Source: Gemmatimonadales bacterium | Lineage (GTDB): Bacteria; Gemmatimonadota; Gemmatimonadetes; Gemmatimonadales; GWC2-71-9 | Assembly (NCBI GenBank): GCA_013813145.1 | Contig: JACCSE010000149.1 | Coordinates: forward strand, 1 to 9,334 | Reading direction: 5' to 3' | DNA length: 9,334 bases | In this document: positions 1 through 7,128 of the stretch, in pieces | How the letters are laid out: each line of letters starts with the position of its first letter | How positions within the stretch are numbered: position 1 is the first letter of the stretch | Made by a program: the position numbers and the translations under genes | The notes under the pieces: generated by a model | What the model was told of the DNA's origin: nothing | What the model saw: only the letters and a program-made list of their open reading frames with translations | Databases searched by the model: none

Positions 1-800
1 GCCAGGAACAGCAGCGCCAACAGCCGCTCGGCAGTCCGCCGGGAGCGAATCTCCGCCGTGAGCGCCACGATCACCGCCGTGACCAGCAGGATCATGCGTG
101 CCTTGATGAACAGCAGCATATGCGCAACCTGCGTGAGCACTCCGACGAATGCGGCGGCCGCGGTGAGCGGCCGGCGCCGGTCGCTCCCTCGGGGGCGCAT
201 CAGATACAGGGATCCGAGAAGCAAGGAGCTCAGTCCGAAAGTCTCGTTGCCCAGGATGAGGAAGAAGTCGGCGTAGCTGCGCACCACATGCTCCGTGAAC
301 TCCGTGTCCGCGTAGGGCGAGCCGTACCCCAGCATGAAGAGGGCCGCCTTGCACGCCAACGAGCCCGCGACTGATACCAACAGCAGACGTCGCAGGCCCG
401 GCCAATAGCCGCGAATCCACCCCAGGACACGCGCCGAGGTCGGTCCCCGCTGCGTCTTGAGGAGCAGCCCGCAGGCGAACAGGACCGCCGCTCCGGCGAC
501 CGAACCGACGAACTGCGCGGTCAGGCTGAGGTCGAATTGCGGATACAGCAGAATGGGCGAAAAGTACTTCAGGCCGTTGATCGTGAAGTAGAGCTGCGAG
601 ACCAGCAGAAAGACGACCGGCGGGGAGAGCAGAGCCAGACTTCGTGCTCGCGCGGCGTGCAGGAGGTGCGCATTCAGGGCGGCCGCGAGCGCCAGGTGGC
701 TGAAGGCGTAGGTCCATTCCTCGGTGGTGGCATCCACCCGGCTCGCCACCCAGGCGGTGAGCGCCCCATAGACCAGAAGACTCAGGGCCAGAAATTTCAT
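1..800 (-). CDS. Multi-spanning membrane protein, Wzy-like polysaccharide polymerase candidate (3' end cut off)
   Basis: Reading from ATG at 800 toward the left edge, the frame stays open for 266 codons and leaves the window without a stop, so the C-terminus is missing. The start overlaps the stop of the upstream gene as ATGA. The peptide is strongly hydrophobic, with about eight or nine possible membrane spans near residues 2-19, 32-49, 56-74, 93-114, 139-158, 177-200, 212-231, 236-249 and from 257. Short arginine-rich loops follow several of them, for example near 203-210 and 252-259. A polytopic protein of this kind directly behind a transferase gene in a polysaccharide operon fits an O-antigen or capsule polymerase (Wzy), which joins repeat units at the periplasmic face. 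That family has little sequence conservation, so the role is inferred from topology and context. A flippase or a membrane acyltransferase remains possible. The reading frame is secure; the function is not. Confidence 0.72.
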   Translation of the reverse strand, partial: MKFLALSLLVYGALTAWVASRVDATTEEWTYAFSHLALAAALNAHLLHAARARSLALLSPPVVFLLVSQLYFTINGLKYFSPILLYPQFDLSLTAQFVGSVAGAAVLFACGLLLKTQRGPTSARVLGWIRGYWPGLRRLLLVSVAGSLACKAALFMLGYGSPYADTEFTEHVVRSYADFFLILGNETFGLSSLLLGSLYLMRPRGSDRRRPLTAAAAFVGVLTQVAHMLLFIKARMILLVTAVIVALTAEIRSRRTAERLLALLFL

Positions 801-2233
801 GGCGCCGCGGGCTCGACCGAGGCCATCGGTGTGGTGGGCACGATCCGCCGTATCGCGGCGCAGACCCGGTGCACCACGCCGCCCAGAGGAAGACAGGTGA
901 GTCGCTCGACGGCGGACGCGCGGCGAATGGCGTAGTCCTCCCGGCGAGCATCGAGCTCGGCGAGCACCGCGTTCAGCTCCGAGGGATCATCGCAGTAGGG
1001 CCGCGCACCCGTCGCGTCGAACACCCGCATGTGGATGTAGCGTTGGAAGTCGCGCACGAGCTTGACCTCCTCCGGCGCGCGCCGGGGCAACGCGTCCATC
1101 CAGCGGAGCTGCACGCTCGGCGTGTCGAAGATGCAGGCCTCCAGCAGCGCGGTCGTGCCCCAACTGCTCGCCACGAAGCGCGCTCCTCGAAGCAGGCTGG
1201 CCATGTGGCGGATCGCAGCCACGTCGAGGGCCTCGGGCCTCGTGCGGGCATCGGTGAGGTCCGGCGACCGATCGAGCAGAATGCCGTGGGCCTCCAGGGT
1301 GTCATAGGCGGCACGAGACCCCTGGGGGTGCGGCCGCACTACCACTCGCAAGTCACGGTGCGGACCGGCCCGGAGCCGGGCGACCAGCTCCAATACGTCT
1401 TCGACGTCGTACTGCGCCGTGCGCGCGCCACAGACGTAGGCGAGATAGGACTCACCGGGTGCGAGTCGAACCTGGGTCCGCATCGCCGCCAGCTCGGCGT
1501 CGGTGACCGGCCGGGAGTAGAACTGAAATTGCAAAGGGCCGACGACGCTGATCCGGTCGGCCGGAAACTGGTGGACCTCGACGGCCTGCCGCCGCATCTC
1601 CTCGCTCCAGACCATGAGGTGGTCCGGACGCCGGCACAGGGGACCACGGGAATAGAGATTGTCCCAGCTGAGGACCACGCACGCCGACGCGATCCCGCGG
1701 CGCCGGGCTTCGTCCAGGACGAAGTGATCGAGCCAATAGTGTCCCGGCGACGCGACCAGCACCAGCGAGGGCCGCACCCGATCGAATGCCGACACCACAT
1801 CCGCGCGGCTCGGGCGGTACAGCCGGTAGAGCTGCCGGAGCCACCGGCGGCCGGCCGAGCCACGGGGCGCCAGCCCGGTGAGCGTGCGCGCGATGATCCG
1901 CTGCGGCGAGCGGCGCCGGCTCAGCTCCAGGTTCTGCAGACTCCCATCGGGATACTCCAGCGCGAAGCCGGTCAGGTGCACGCTCTTGAGCGCGCGGTCC
2001 AAGAGCGTCACTCCGGCCATCGCCGGCACGCCACCGGAGCCCTGCTCCGCGGCGACCGGCAGATTGGGATAGGAGCCGCCCGTCCCGTCGGAAAACTCGG
2101 GCTGGGGGTACGGCGATACGAAGTGCACCTGGATTCCGACGCTGCGCTCCAGCTCCCCGGCGAGCCCGGTGGGCACGAAGTTCCGCAGGGTGAGCGGGAA
2201 CGGGGCCGCGGCGAGCAGCGCCGGCCTAGACAT
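797..2233 (-). CDS. GT-B-like glycosyltransferase or CDP-alditol phosphotransferase-like protein
   Basis: A 478-residue protein without a signal peptide or obvious membrane span, so probably cytoplasmic or peripheral at the inner membrane. Visible landmarks are a VLVASPGHYW stretch near 158-167, SWDNL at 189-193 followed by PDHLMVWSEEM at 203-213, a VVGPLQF turn at 230-236, RPHP at 300-303, and SSWGTTALLEA at 356-366. The order (SWDN, then 'voice of the acceptor' motif, then RPHP, then an S-x-G-T-T-x-L-E-A helix) is what I associate with GT-B fold proteins of surface carbohydrate loci related to CDP-glycerol glycerophosphotransferases and UDP-GlcNAc 2-epimerase-like folds. It is a good candidate to transfer the CMP-activated sugar, or another sugar or polyol phosphate, to the growing glycan; donor and acceptor are unknown. 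ATG at 2233 was chosen because it has a GGGAG ten bases upstream and the open frame beyond it runs inside the HAD gene. It overlaps that gene by 8 nt and the next one by 4 nt. Confidence 0.8.
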   Translation of the reverse strand: MSRPALLAAAPFPLTLRNFVPTGLAGELERSVGIQVHFVSPYPQPEFSDGTGGSYPNLPVAAEQGSGGVPAMAGVTLLDRALKSVHLTGFALEYPDGSLQNLELSRRRSPQRIIARTLTGLAPRGSAGRRWLRQLYRLYRPSRADVVSAFDRVRPSLVLVASPGHYWLDHFVLDEARRRGIASACVVLSWDNLYSRGPLCRRPDHLMVWSEEMRRQAVEVHQFPADRISVVGPLQFQFYSRPVTDAELAAMRTQVRLAPGESYLAYVCGARTAQYDVEDVLELVARLRAGPHRDLRVVVRPHPQGSRAAYDTLEAHGILLDRSPDLTDARTRPEALDVAAIRHMASLLRGARFVASSWGTTALLEACIFDTPSVQLRWMDALPRRAPEEVKLVRDFQRYIHMRVFDATGARPYCDDPSELNAVLAELDARREDYAIRRASAVERLTCLPLGGVVHRVCAAIRRIVPTTPMASVEPAAP

Positions 2234-2924
2234 CAGTCGCGAGCTCCCGGTCCCCCAGCATCGCGAGGAACTCGGTGACGGGCGGGAGTTGGGGCAGCGT
2301 GCGCCACGCCCCGGCCGCCTGCAACCGATCCGCCTCGTAGTCGCCCGTCGCGACCGCCACCGTCCGCGCGCCGATCGCCTGGCCACAGCGCACGTCGTGG
2401 GGCGTGTCGCCCACCACGAACACCGATCCAGCCGCGGCTGCCACCTCCGCGCGACTCACCCGCGCGAGCGCCGCGCGCGCGATGGCGATCCGGTCGCCCA
2501 CTCCATCGGAAAACGCGCCGTCACTGAAGAACTCCGCCAGCCGGTAGTGCTCCAGCTTGGCGCGTGCGCCCCGGCTGGTGTTGCCGGTGAGCAGCAGGCA
2601 GCGGGCTCCAGGCTCTCGGCTCAGCCCCTCCAGAATCTGCCGCACGTTCGGCAGTACCCGGCCGGCGCGCCGAGGAAGCGCATCCGGCAGGTGATGCTCG
2701 TAGCGCTCGACCAGCTCCCGAACCGCCGAGGCCGCCGGGTCGGGCATGCCGCCGTGCTCGACCAGGAGCCGGCGGGCGATGCCGTAATCCGGGTGGCCCG
2801 CGGTGTCGAAGCTCTCCAGATCGGCGTTCGCGCCGCTCACATCGCGCAGTGCGTCCTGCCAGGCGTAGATGCCGGCCCGGCCGGTGGTGAGCAGGGTGCC
2901 GTCGATGTCCCAGAATACCAGCAT
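2226..2924 (-). CDS. HAD-superfamily phosphatase (phosphoglycolate phosphatase-like)
   Basis: A 232-residue hydrolase with all four HAD motifs. Motif I is DIDGT at residues 6-10 (nucleophile Asp6, acid/base Asp8). Motif II is LLTGN at 111-115 (Thr113). Motif III is probably Lys123. Motif IV is GDTPHD at 172-177 (Asp173 and Asp177 as Mg2+ ligands). The helical region between motif I and motif II fits a C1 cap, as in the phosphoglycolate phosphatase and beta-phosphoglucomutase group, and the length is normal for that group. The gene is fused translationally to the transketolase gene by a TGATG overlap. A HAD phosphatase next to NeuB and NeuA recalls the 9-phosphate route of sialic acid and Kdn synthesis, in which a HAD enzyme removes phosphate before CMP activation. 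It could instead dephosphorylate the aldose made by the transketolase. The family is secure; the substrate is inferred only from context. Confidence 0.9.
   Translation of the reverse strand: MLVFWDIDGTLLTTGRAGIYAWQDALRDVSGANADLESFDTAGHPDYGIARRLLVEHGGMPDPAASAVRELVERYEHHLPDALPRRAGRVLPNVRQILEGLSREPGARCLLLTGNTSRGARAKLEHYRLAEFFSDGAFSDGVGDRIAIARAALARVSRAEVAAAAGSVFVVGDTPHDVRCGQAIGARTVAVATGDYEADRLQAAGAWRTLPQLPPVTEFLAMLGDRELATDV
2244..2248 (-). promoter_or_regulatory. Ribosome binding site of the GT-B-like gene
   Basis: GGGAG on the minus strand lies within the end of the HAD gene, ten bases before ATG 2233. It supports a start that overlaps the HAD gene by 8 nt. Confidence 0.5.
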
Positions 2925-4852
2925 CAGTTGGGGCGTCCTCCGGCCATCGCCGCCGCCATGTCCGCGGCCAGCGACTCGGCGTCCAGCCGGTGAGCCCGGA
3001 GGACCTCGTCGTTCTGCCCGCAGGCCGGAATCCGCCGGAGCCCGAATCGGTGAACCCGGGTGCCGGCGTCGGGTCCCAGCTCCGAGATGTGCGCAGCCAG
3101 CATCTCGCCCTGGCCTCCGCTGACGTAATGGTCGTCCAGCGTGAACAGGTGGCGAACGTCCGCGATTTCGCCGGCGAGCCACTCCGCGTCCACCAGGTTG
3201 AGACAGGGAAGGTTCACCACCCGGAGCCCCAACCCGTGCCGCTCGCGAAGCAGATGCGCGGCCCCGTACGCCTGTGCCAGCATGACCGGCCCGTAGCCGA
3301 AAAGGAGCGCGTCGGCCCCTTCGGTTACCGCCACTCCTCGGCCCCGCTCCAGACGATATGTCTCCGGTAGGCGGAAAGGCACCTGACAAGGGATGGAGAC
3401 AAGACGCAGATAGCAACTGTTCTCTGCCCGAGTGAGGCAGTAGTCCACCGCCTGTGCCACCTCGTCCTCACAGCACGGCTGGATCAACTCGAGGCCCGGC
3501 ACCGCTCCCAGAGCCGAGATGTCGCGCACCGACTGATGCGAGTGGCCCGGGCCACCGGGGAGCAGGCCGGCCAGCGAGCCGACATAGACGATTCTGCGCT
3601 GCTCGGTGGCGTTGTTATAGACCTGCTCGTTGGCGCGGGTCGAGAGAAAGCAGGCAAAGGAGTGCACCACCGGCAGGGCGCCGGCGAGCGCCAGCCCGCC
3701 CGCCTGCGAGACCATATCCTGTTCCGCGATGCCACACTCAATGAAGCGGTCGGGAAATCGATCGGCGAAGGGGATGAGCCCGGTATCGAGCACCAGGTCA
3801 GCATCCAACGCGACGATACGCGGGTTGCGCTCGGCCTCGCCCACGAGCGCCCGGGAGTAGGCCGGCACCAGGCGTTGGGCGCCGCTCAGGTCGGGACGCG
3901 CCGGCTTGGGCGCGCCCTCCAGCACCAGCGGTGCCGCGCTCGCCTCGCCGAGCAGCCGGTTGGCGGTGCCGATCAGCTCGGCGACCGCGCGCTGGTAGCT
4001 CCCGTCATCCGGTGCACCGCTGTGAAAGCGGTAGTACTTCTCGCCATCCGGAAGGGCGGTGTGCTCCATGAACGACACGCCTCGCCCCTTCACCGTATCG
4101 GCGATGATCACCTTGGGCCGGTCGGTCAGCGGCCGCAGCGCGTCGAGCGCCGCCCCGAAGCCGGCGAGGTCGTGGCCATCGCTGCGCACGACGTGCCAAC
4201 CGAAGGACTCGAACTTGTGCGACAGATTGCCCAGATCGCTGACCGACGATACCCAGGTATCGGATTGAAGCTTGTTGTGATCGACGATGGCGGTGATCTC
4301 CCCCATTCGCGCCTGGGCCGCCCCCGCCAGCGATTCCCAGAGCTGCCCTTCCTGGAGCTCGCCGTCTCCGGTCATGACGAAGACCCGCCCCTCCCGGCCG
4401 GCCAGCCGATTGGCCCGCACCATTCCCTTGGCTTTCGAAATTCCCATGCCCAGCGGGCCGGTGTTGGTCACCATCTCCGGAGTACCCACGTCGGGGTGCC
4501 CCGGAAGCCCGCCCAGCCGGCGAAGCAGGTGAAGACCCTCGAAGGGAAGTCGCTCCAGGCCGATCAAAACGGCGTAGAGACCCGGGACATCGTGCCCCTT
4601 AGAAGAGAAGAACAGATCACGCGCGCCCTCCCGCCCCGTCTCGAGCCCTCGGAGCTCGTGCAGGTGAAGCCAGGCCACGATGTCGAGACTGCTGAAACTG
4701 CTCCCGATGTGCCCCGACCCTGCGCGGGCGATCATGTAGAGGGTGTTGATGCGGCAGAGGGTGGCGAAGATCGCCGTGGAAAGCACCGGGTCGGTGCCGA
4801 GCCGCCGGGTGCGGGCGAACTCCTGGGCCGGGACGTACTGTAGTGTGATCAT
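2924..4852 (-). CDS. Transketolase family protein, single-chain, thiamine diphosphate dependent
   Basis: A 642-residue protein with the full transketolase layout: N-terminal ThDP domain (about 25-290), pyrimidine-binding domain (about 325-490) and C-terminal domain (about 505-635). ThDP and Mg2+ binding is shown by GDGELQEG at 162-169 with HNK at 192-194. GSGHIGSS at 45-52 and SKGHDVPG at 84-91 supply further active-site histidines. IAEQDM at 375-380 carries Glu377, the expected cofactor-activating glutamate. The usual reaction is transfer of a two-carbon ketol unit between sugar phosphates. Here the gene sits three bases after the CMP-synthetase gene and overlaps the HAD gene, so it probably builds or trims the carbon skeleton of the activated sugar rather than serving central metabolism. 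Near the donor site the usual DGPTHQ is replaced by PGHSHQ at 435-440, so the Asp at E. coli position 469 seems to be Pro435, while the catalytic His is kept as His439. The family is certain; the substrates are unknown. Confidence 0.93.
   Translation of the reverse strand: MITLQYVPAQEFARTRRLGTDPVLSTAIFATLCRINTLYMIARAGSGHIGSSFSSLDIVAWLHLHELRGLETGREGARDLFFSSKGHDVPGLYAVLIGLERLPFEGLHLLRRLGGLPGHPDVGTPEMVTNTGPLGMGISKAKGMVRANRLAGREGRVFVMTGDGELQEGQLWESLAGAAQARMGEITAIVDHNKLQSDTWVSSVSDLGNLSHKFESFGWHVVRSDGHDLAGFGAALDALRPLTDRPKVIIADTVKGRGVSFMEHTALPDGEKYYRFHSGAPDDGSYQRAVAELIGTANRLLGEASAAPLVLEGAPKPARPDLSGAQRLVPAYSRALVGEAERNPRIVALDADLVLDTGLIPFADRFPDRFIECGIAEQDMVSQAGGLALAGALPVVHSFACFLSTRANEQVYNNATEQRRIVYVGSLAGLLPGGPGHSHQSVRDISALGAVPGLELIQPCCEDEVAQAVDYCLTRAENSCYLRLVSIPCQVPFRLPETYRLERGRGVAVTEGADALLFGYGPVMLAQAYGAAHLLRERHGLGLRVVNLPCLNLVDAEWLAGEIADVRHLFTLDDHYVSGGQGEMLAAHISELGPDAGTRVHRFGLRRIPACGQNDEVLRAHRLDAESLAADMAAAMAGGRPN
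2936..2941 (-). promoter_or_regulatory. Ribosome binding site of the HAD phosphatase gene
   Basis: GGAGGA on the minus strand lies inside the last codons of the transketolase gene, eleven bases before ATG 2924. It is the clearest Shine-Dalgarno match in the window. It fixes the HAD start at the TGATG overlap rather than at the far upstream codons of the same open frame. Confidence 0.65.
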
Positions 4853-4855
4853 GAT

Positions 4856-5626
4856 TCAGCGCGACGGGATGCCGGTGGCGATCCAGGGAGCGATCGAAAC
4901 CGGCGGCAGCGATGCTTCGCCGGTATTCAGCAGATGCTCGGCATACCACCAGTCCTTCGGCTCGTTCACGTCGAATCCCTCGTAGCCTTCGGTGAAAAAA
5001 GGCAGAACCGTGCGGCCGGCGATGCTGGCGGCCTCGGTCACCGTGCGCCGCCAGGCGATCTCCAGGCTCGCGTTCTGAACGTACACCCGGGGCAACGCCT
5101 GGTACGGCGTGCTGTGCCAGGGGGGATCGGTGGGACCGCCGTCGAGCAGCGGAGTCATTCGCTCGCCTTGTACCTCCCACATCTTCCCGGGGTGTTGGCG
5201 GCAGGGCTCCACCGCGCGCAACGAATCGATCCCTTGAGCCCCACCGAACTGGCGCCAGGCGCGGTGGATGGTCTCCGCTCTCCTGAAGGGGCTGGTCGGC
5301 CGGAGCAGGCTGAAGCAATCCCAGCTCCGACCCGCTCGCTCGAGACTGTCGAGCGCGTGGCGCACCCACTCGATGTCAGGCGAGAGATCGCCCGACATCT
5401 CGGAAGGACGGAGGAACGGAACCTCGGCGCCGTAGTGCAGGGCCACGTCGGCGATCCCCGGCGCGTCGGTGGAGACCACAACCGCACCGAAGACTCCGCT
5501 GTCCCGAGCCGCGGCGATCGTGTAGGCCAGGAGGGGGTGACCCGCCAACGGCCGCACGTTCTTTCCGTGGACCCGCTTCGAGCCCACGCGGGCGGGAATC
5601 AACGCGACGCAGGAGGGAGCCGGCAT
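4856..5626 (-). CDS. neuA: CMP-ulosonic acid synthetase (NeuA-family cytidylyltransferase)
   Basis: A 256-residue cytidylyltransferase. The nucleotide-binding signature IPARVGSKR is at residues 10-18, followed by KNVRPLAGHP at 22-31. VSTDAPGIADVA at 51-62 and RPTSPFR at 109-115 are also typical of the acylneuraminate cytidylyltransferase family. FDVNEPKD at 218-225 supplies the late metal-binding Asp pair (Asp219, Asp225). The enzyme would convert a free 3-deoxy-2-ulosonic acid and CTP to the CMP-sugar and pyrophosphate in the cytoplasm. Small differences from classic sialic acid enzymes are Val14 where Gly is usual, and Arg109 where NeuA enzymes often have Gln before PTSP. About 20 residues extend past the usual end. 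The start at 5626 lies four bases after the ALDH stop, and the stop lies three bases before the transketolase start. The symbol marks the family only; the acid it activates may not be Neu5Ac. Confidence 0.92.
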   Translation of the reverse strand: MPAPSCVALIPARVGSKRVHGKNVRPLAGHPLLAYTIAAARDSGVFGAVVVSTDAPGIADVALHYGAEVPFLRPSEMSGDLSPDIEWVRHALDSLERAGRSWDCFSLLRPTSPFRRAETIHRAWRQFGGAQGIDSLRAVEPCRQHPGKMWEVQGERMTPLLDGGPTDPPWHSTPYQALPRVYVQNASLEIAWRRTVTEAASIAGRTVLPFFTEGYEGFDVNEPKDWWYAEHLLNTGEASLPPVSIAPWIATGIPSR

Positions 5627-5630
5627 CCGG

Positions 5631-7103
5631 TCAGACGGCGCCGGGGTCGAAGTTCAGGTAGACCGTCTTCCACTCGGAGTACACGTCCAGTGCCTCGGTG
5701 CCGGCCTCGCGCCATCCGGTACCCGACTCGTCGAGTCCGCCGAACGGAAGATGAGGCTCGCTGCCGTAGGTGGCGCCGTTGACCACCGCCACCCCGGAGC
5801 GGATCCGGGCCACGAAGGTCATGGCTCGGTGAACGCTGACCGTATGGATCGATGCGGTGAGACCGTAGGGTGACTGGTGGGCCAGGCTCAGTGCCTCCTC
5901 GAAATCGCGCACCCGGTAGAGCACCGATACCGGGCCGAACAGCTCGGTCCGCGAGATGGTGGCGTCGGGCGCTGCGTTCTCCAGCAGCGTGGGCGCGAGA
6001 AAGTATCCGCCGTCGTAGCCCGGGCCGGTGAGCCGGCTGCCCCCCGTGAGCACCGTGACTCCATCGCGGCGGGCGGCCTCGATCGCCGCGCACATCGAGT
6101 CAAGTTGGGCCGCGTTGATGACGGGACCGAAATCGTCATCGTCCTCACAGCCGACCCGGACCCGGGCCACTCGCGCGAGCAGTCGGTCGCGGAACTCCTG
6201 GTAAACCGCCTCGAAGACGATGATGCGGCTACCGGCAGCGCAGCGTTGCCCCGCGTTGCTGAAGGCCGAGAGGACGCTGGCCTCGACCGCGCGGTCGAGG
6301 TCGGCGTCATCGCATACGATGAGCGGGTTCTTGCCGCCCAGCTCCAGGCAGACTTTGGCCAGCCGCGCGCCCGCCGCCTGGGCGATGTACCGCCCGACCG
6401 CGGTGGACCCGGTAAAGCTGATCAGGTCTACGTCGACCGATTCCACCAGAGGCGCTCCCGCTTCCTCACCGAAGCCGTGCACCACATTGAGGAGGCCAGG
6501 CGGCAGTCCGCACTCCCGCGCGATCCGGGCGAAGGCCCAGGCACTGAGCGGGGTATCCTCGGCCGCTTTGAGCACGGCGGCGTTGCCGCAGAGCAGCGCG
6601 GGGAACACCTTCCACGCCACATTGGCGATGGGGGTGTTGGCGGCGATGATGAGCCCGACCACGCCGACTGGCTGCCGTATCGTATGCGCCGTCTTGTGGG
6701 GGACCGCGCTAGTGGTGGTCCGGCCGTAGTAGCGGCGACCCTCTCCCGCCACGAACATCCCCATCTCGACCGCGGCACCGGTCTCGGCCCGGGCGTCTTT
6801 CAGCGATTTTCCGGTCTCCAACACCACCAGCCGGGCGACTTCGTCCAGCCGGTCTCGCAATCCGAGGGCGATGGAACGGAGCACATCACCCCGGCTCACC
6901 ACGGTGGCGCCGGCCCACGCCGGCTGGGCGTTCTGAGCCGCCGCCACCGCAACACGGACGTCCTCGGCCCGGGACCGCGCTACCTGGAGCAGGACACGTC
7001 CATCGGACGGGGAGCGCTTCTCGAACCGCTCTCCTGCGGACGCGGGAATCTCCCGGCCATCGATGAAGTTGCAGATCAGCGAAGGAAGGCTCAGATCGGC
7101 CAT
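5631..7103 (-). CDS. NAD(P)-dependent aldehyde dehydrogenase
   Basis: A 490-residue protein of the classical ALDH superfamily, of normal length. FTGSTAVG at 230-237 is the cofactor loop. LELGGKNP at 253-260 contains the general base Glu254. FSNAGQRCAAGS at 281-292 contains the catalytic Cys288. Lys179 in the VLKA strand and ELFGPV near residue 395 are also typical. The oxyanion-hole Asn is Asn156, but its motif reads AANTP, where many ALDHs have PWN followed by a hydrophobic residue and Pro. The enzyme oxidises an aldehyde to a carboxylic acid. The preceding gene encodes an SDR, so the two could oxidise an alcohol stepwise on a sugar intermediate, though the substrate is unknown. ATG at 7103 was chosen because the recognisable domain begins at once and it clears the SDR gene by 25 nt. 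An in-frame ATG at 7151 overlaps the SDR gene and would add 16 non-family residues. No strong Shine-Dalgarno site precedes either. Confidence 0.9.
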   Translation of the reverse strand: MADLSLPSLICNFIDGREIPASAGERFEKRSPSDGRVLLQVARSRAEDVRVAVAAAQNAQPAWAGATVVSRGDVLRSIALGLRDRLDEVARLVVLETGKSLKDARAETGAAVEMGMFVAGEGRRYYGRTTTSAVPHKTAHTIRQPVGVVGLIIAANTPIANVAWKVFPALLCGNAAVLKAAEDTPLSAWAFARIARECGLPPGLLNVVHGFGEEAGAPLVESVDVDLISFTGSTAVGRYIAQAAGARLAKVCLELGGKNPLIVCDDADLDRAVEASVLSAFSNAGQRCAAGSRIIVFEAVYQEFRDRLLARVARVRVGCEDDDDFGPVINAAQLDSMCAAIEAARRDGVTVLTGGSRLTGPGYDGGYFLAPTLLENAAPDATISRTELFGPVSVLYRVRDFEEALSLAHQSPYGLTASIHTVSVHRAMTFVARIRSGVAVVNGATYGSEPHLPFGGLDESGTGWREAGTEALDVYSEWKTVYLNFDPGAV

Positions 7104-7128
7104 GGCGGTGCCGCCGTCGGGCGGCCAT

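Noticed and set aside
869..2278. Long plus-strand open frame of 469 codons
   Set aside because: It is antisense to the GT-B-like gene, is rich in Arg, Pro, Gly and His without any family motif, and is the usual by-product of GC-rich third positions.
2455..2485. Alternating CG-rich run as a possible regulatory repeat or Z-DNA element
   Set aside because: It falls inside the HAD coding region and encodes a normal Ala/Arg-rich helix.
2925..3416. N-terminal extension of the HAD frame into the transketolase gene
   Set aside because: The DIDGT motif normally lies at the N-terminus, and ATG 2924 has a strong GGAGGA site.
3536..4843. Plus-strand open frame of 435 codons
   Set aside because: It lies antisense to the transketolase, whose motifs are unmistakable, and its own translation shows no recognisable domain.
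2924..4852. Assignment as 1-deoxyxylulose 5-phosphate synthase or a pyruvate dehydrogenase E1 component
   Set aside because: GDGELQEG with the HNK partner and the SKGHDVPG segment match transketolases better, and the neighbours are sugar genes.
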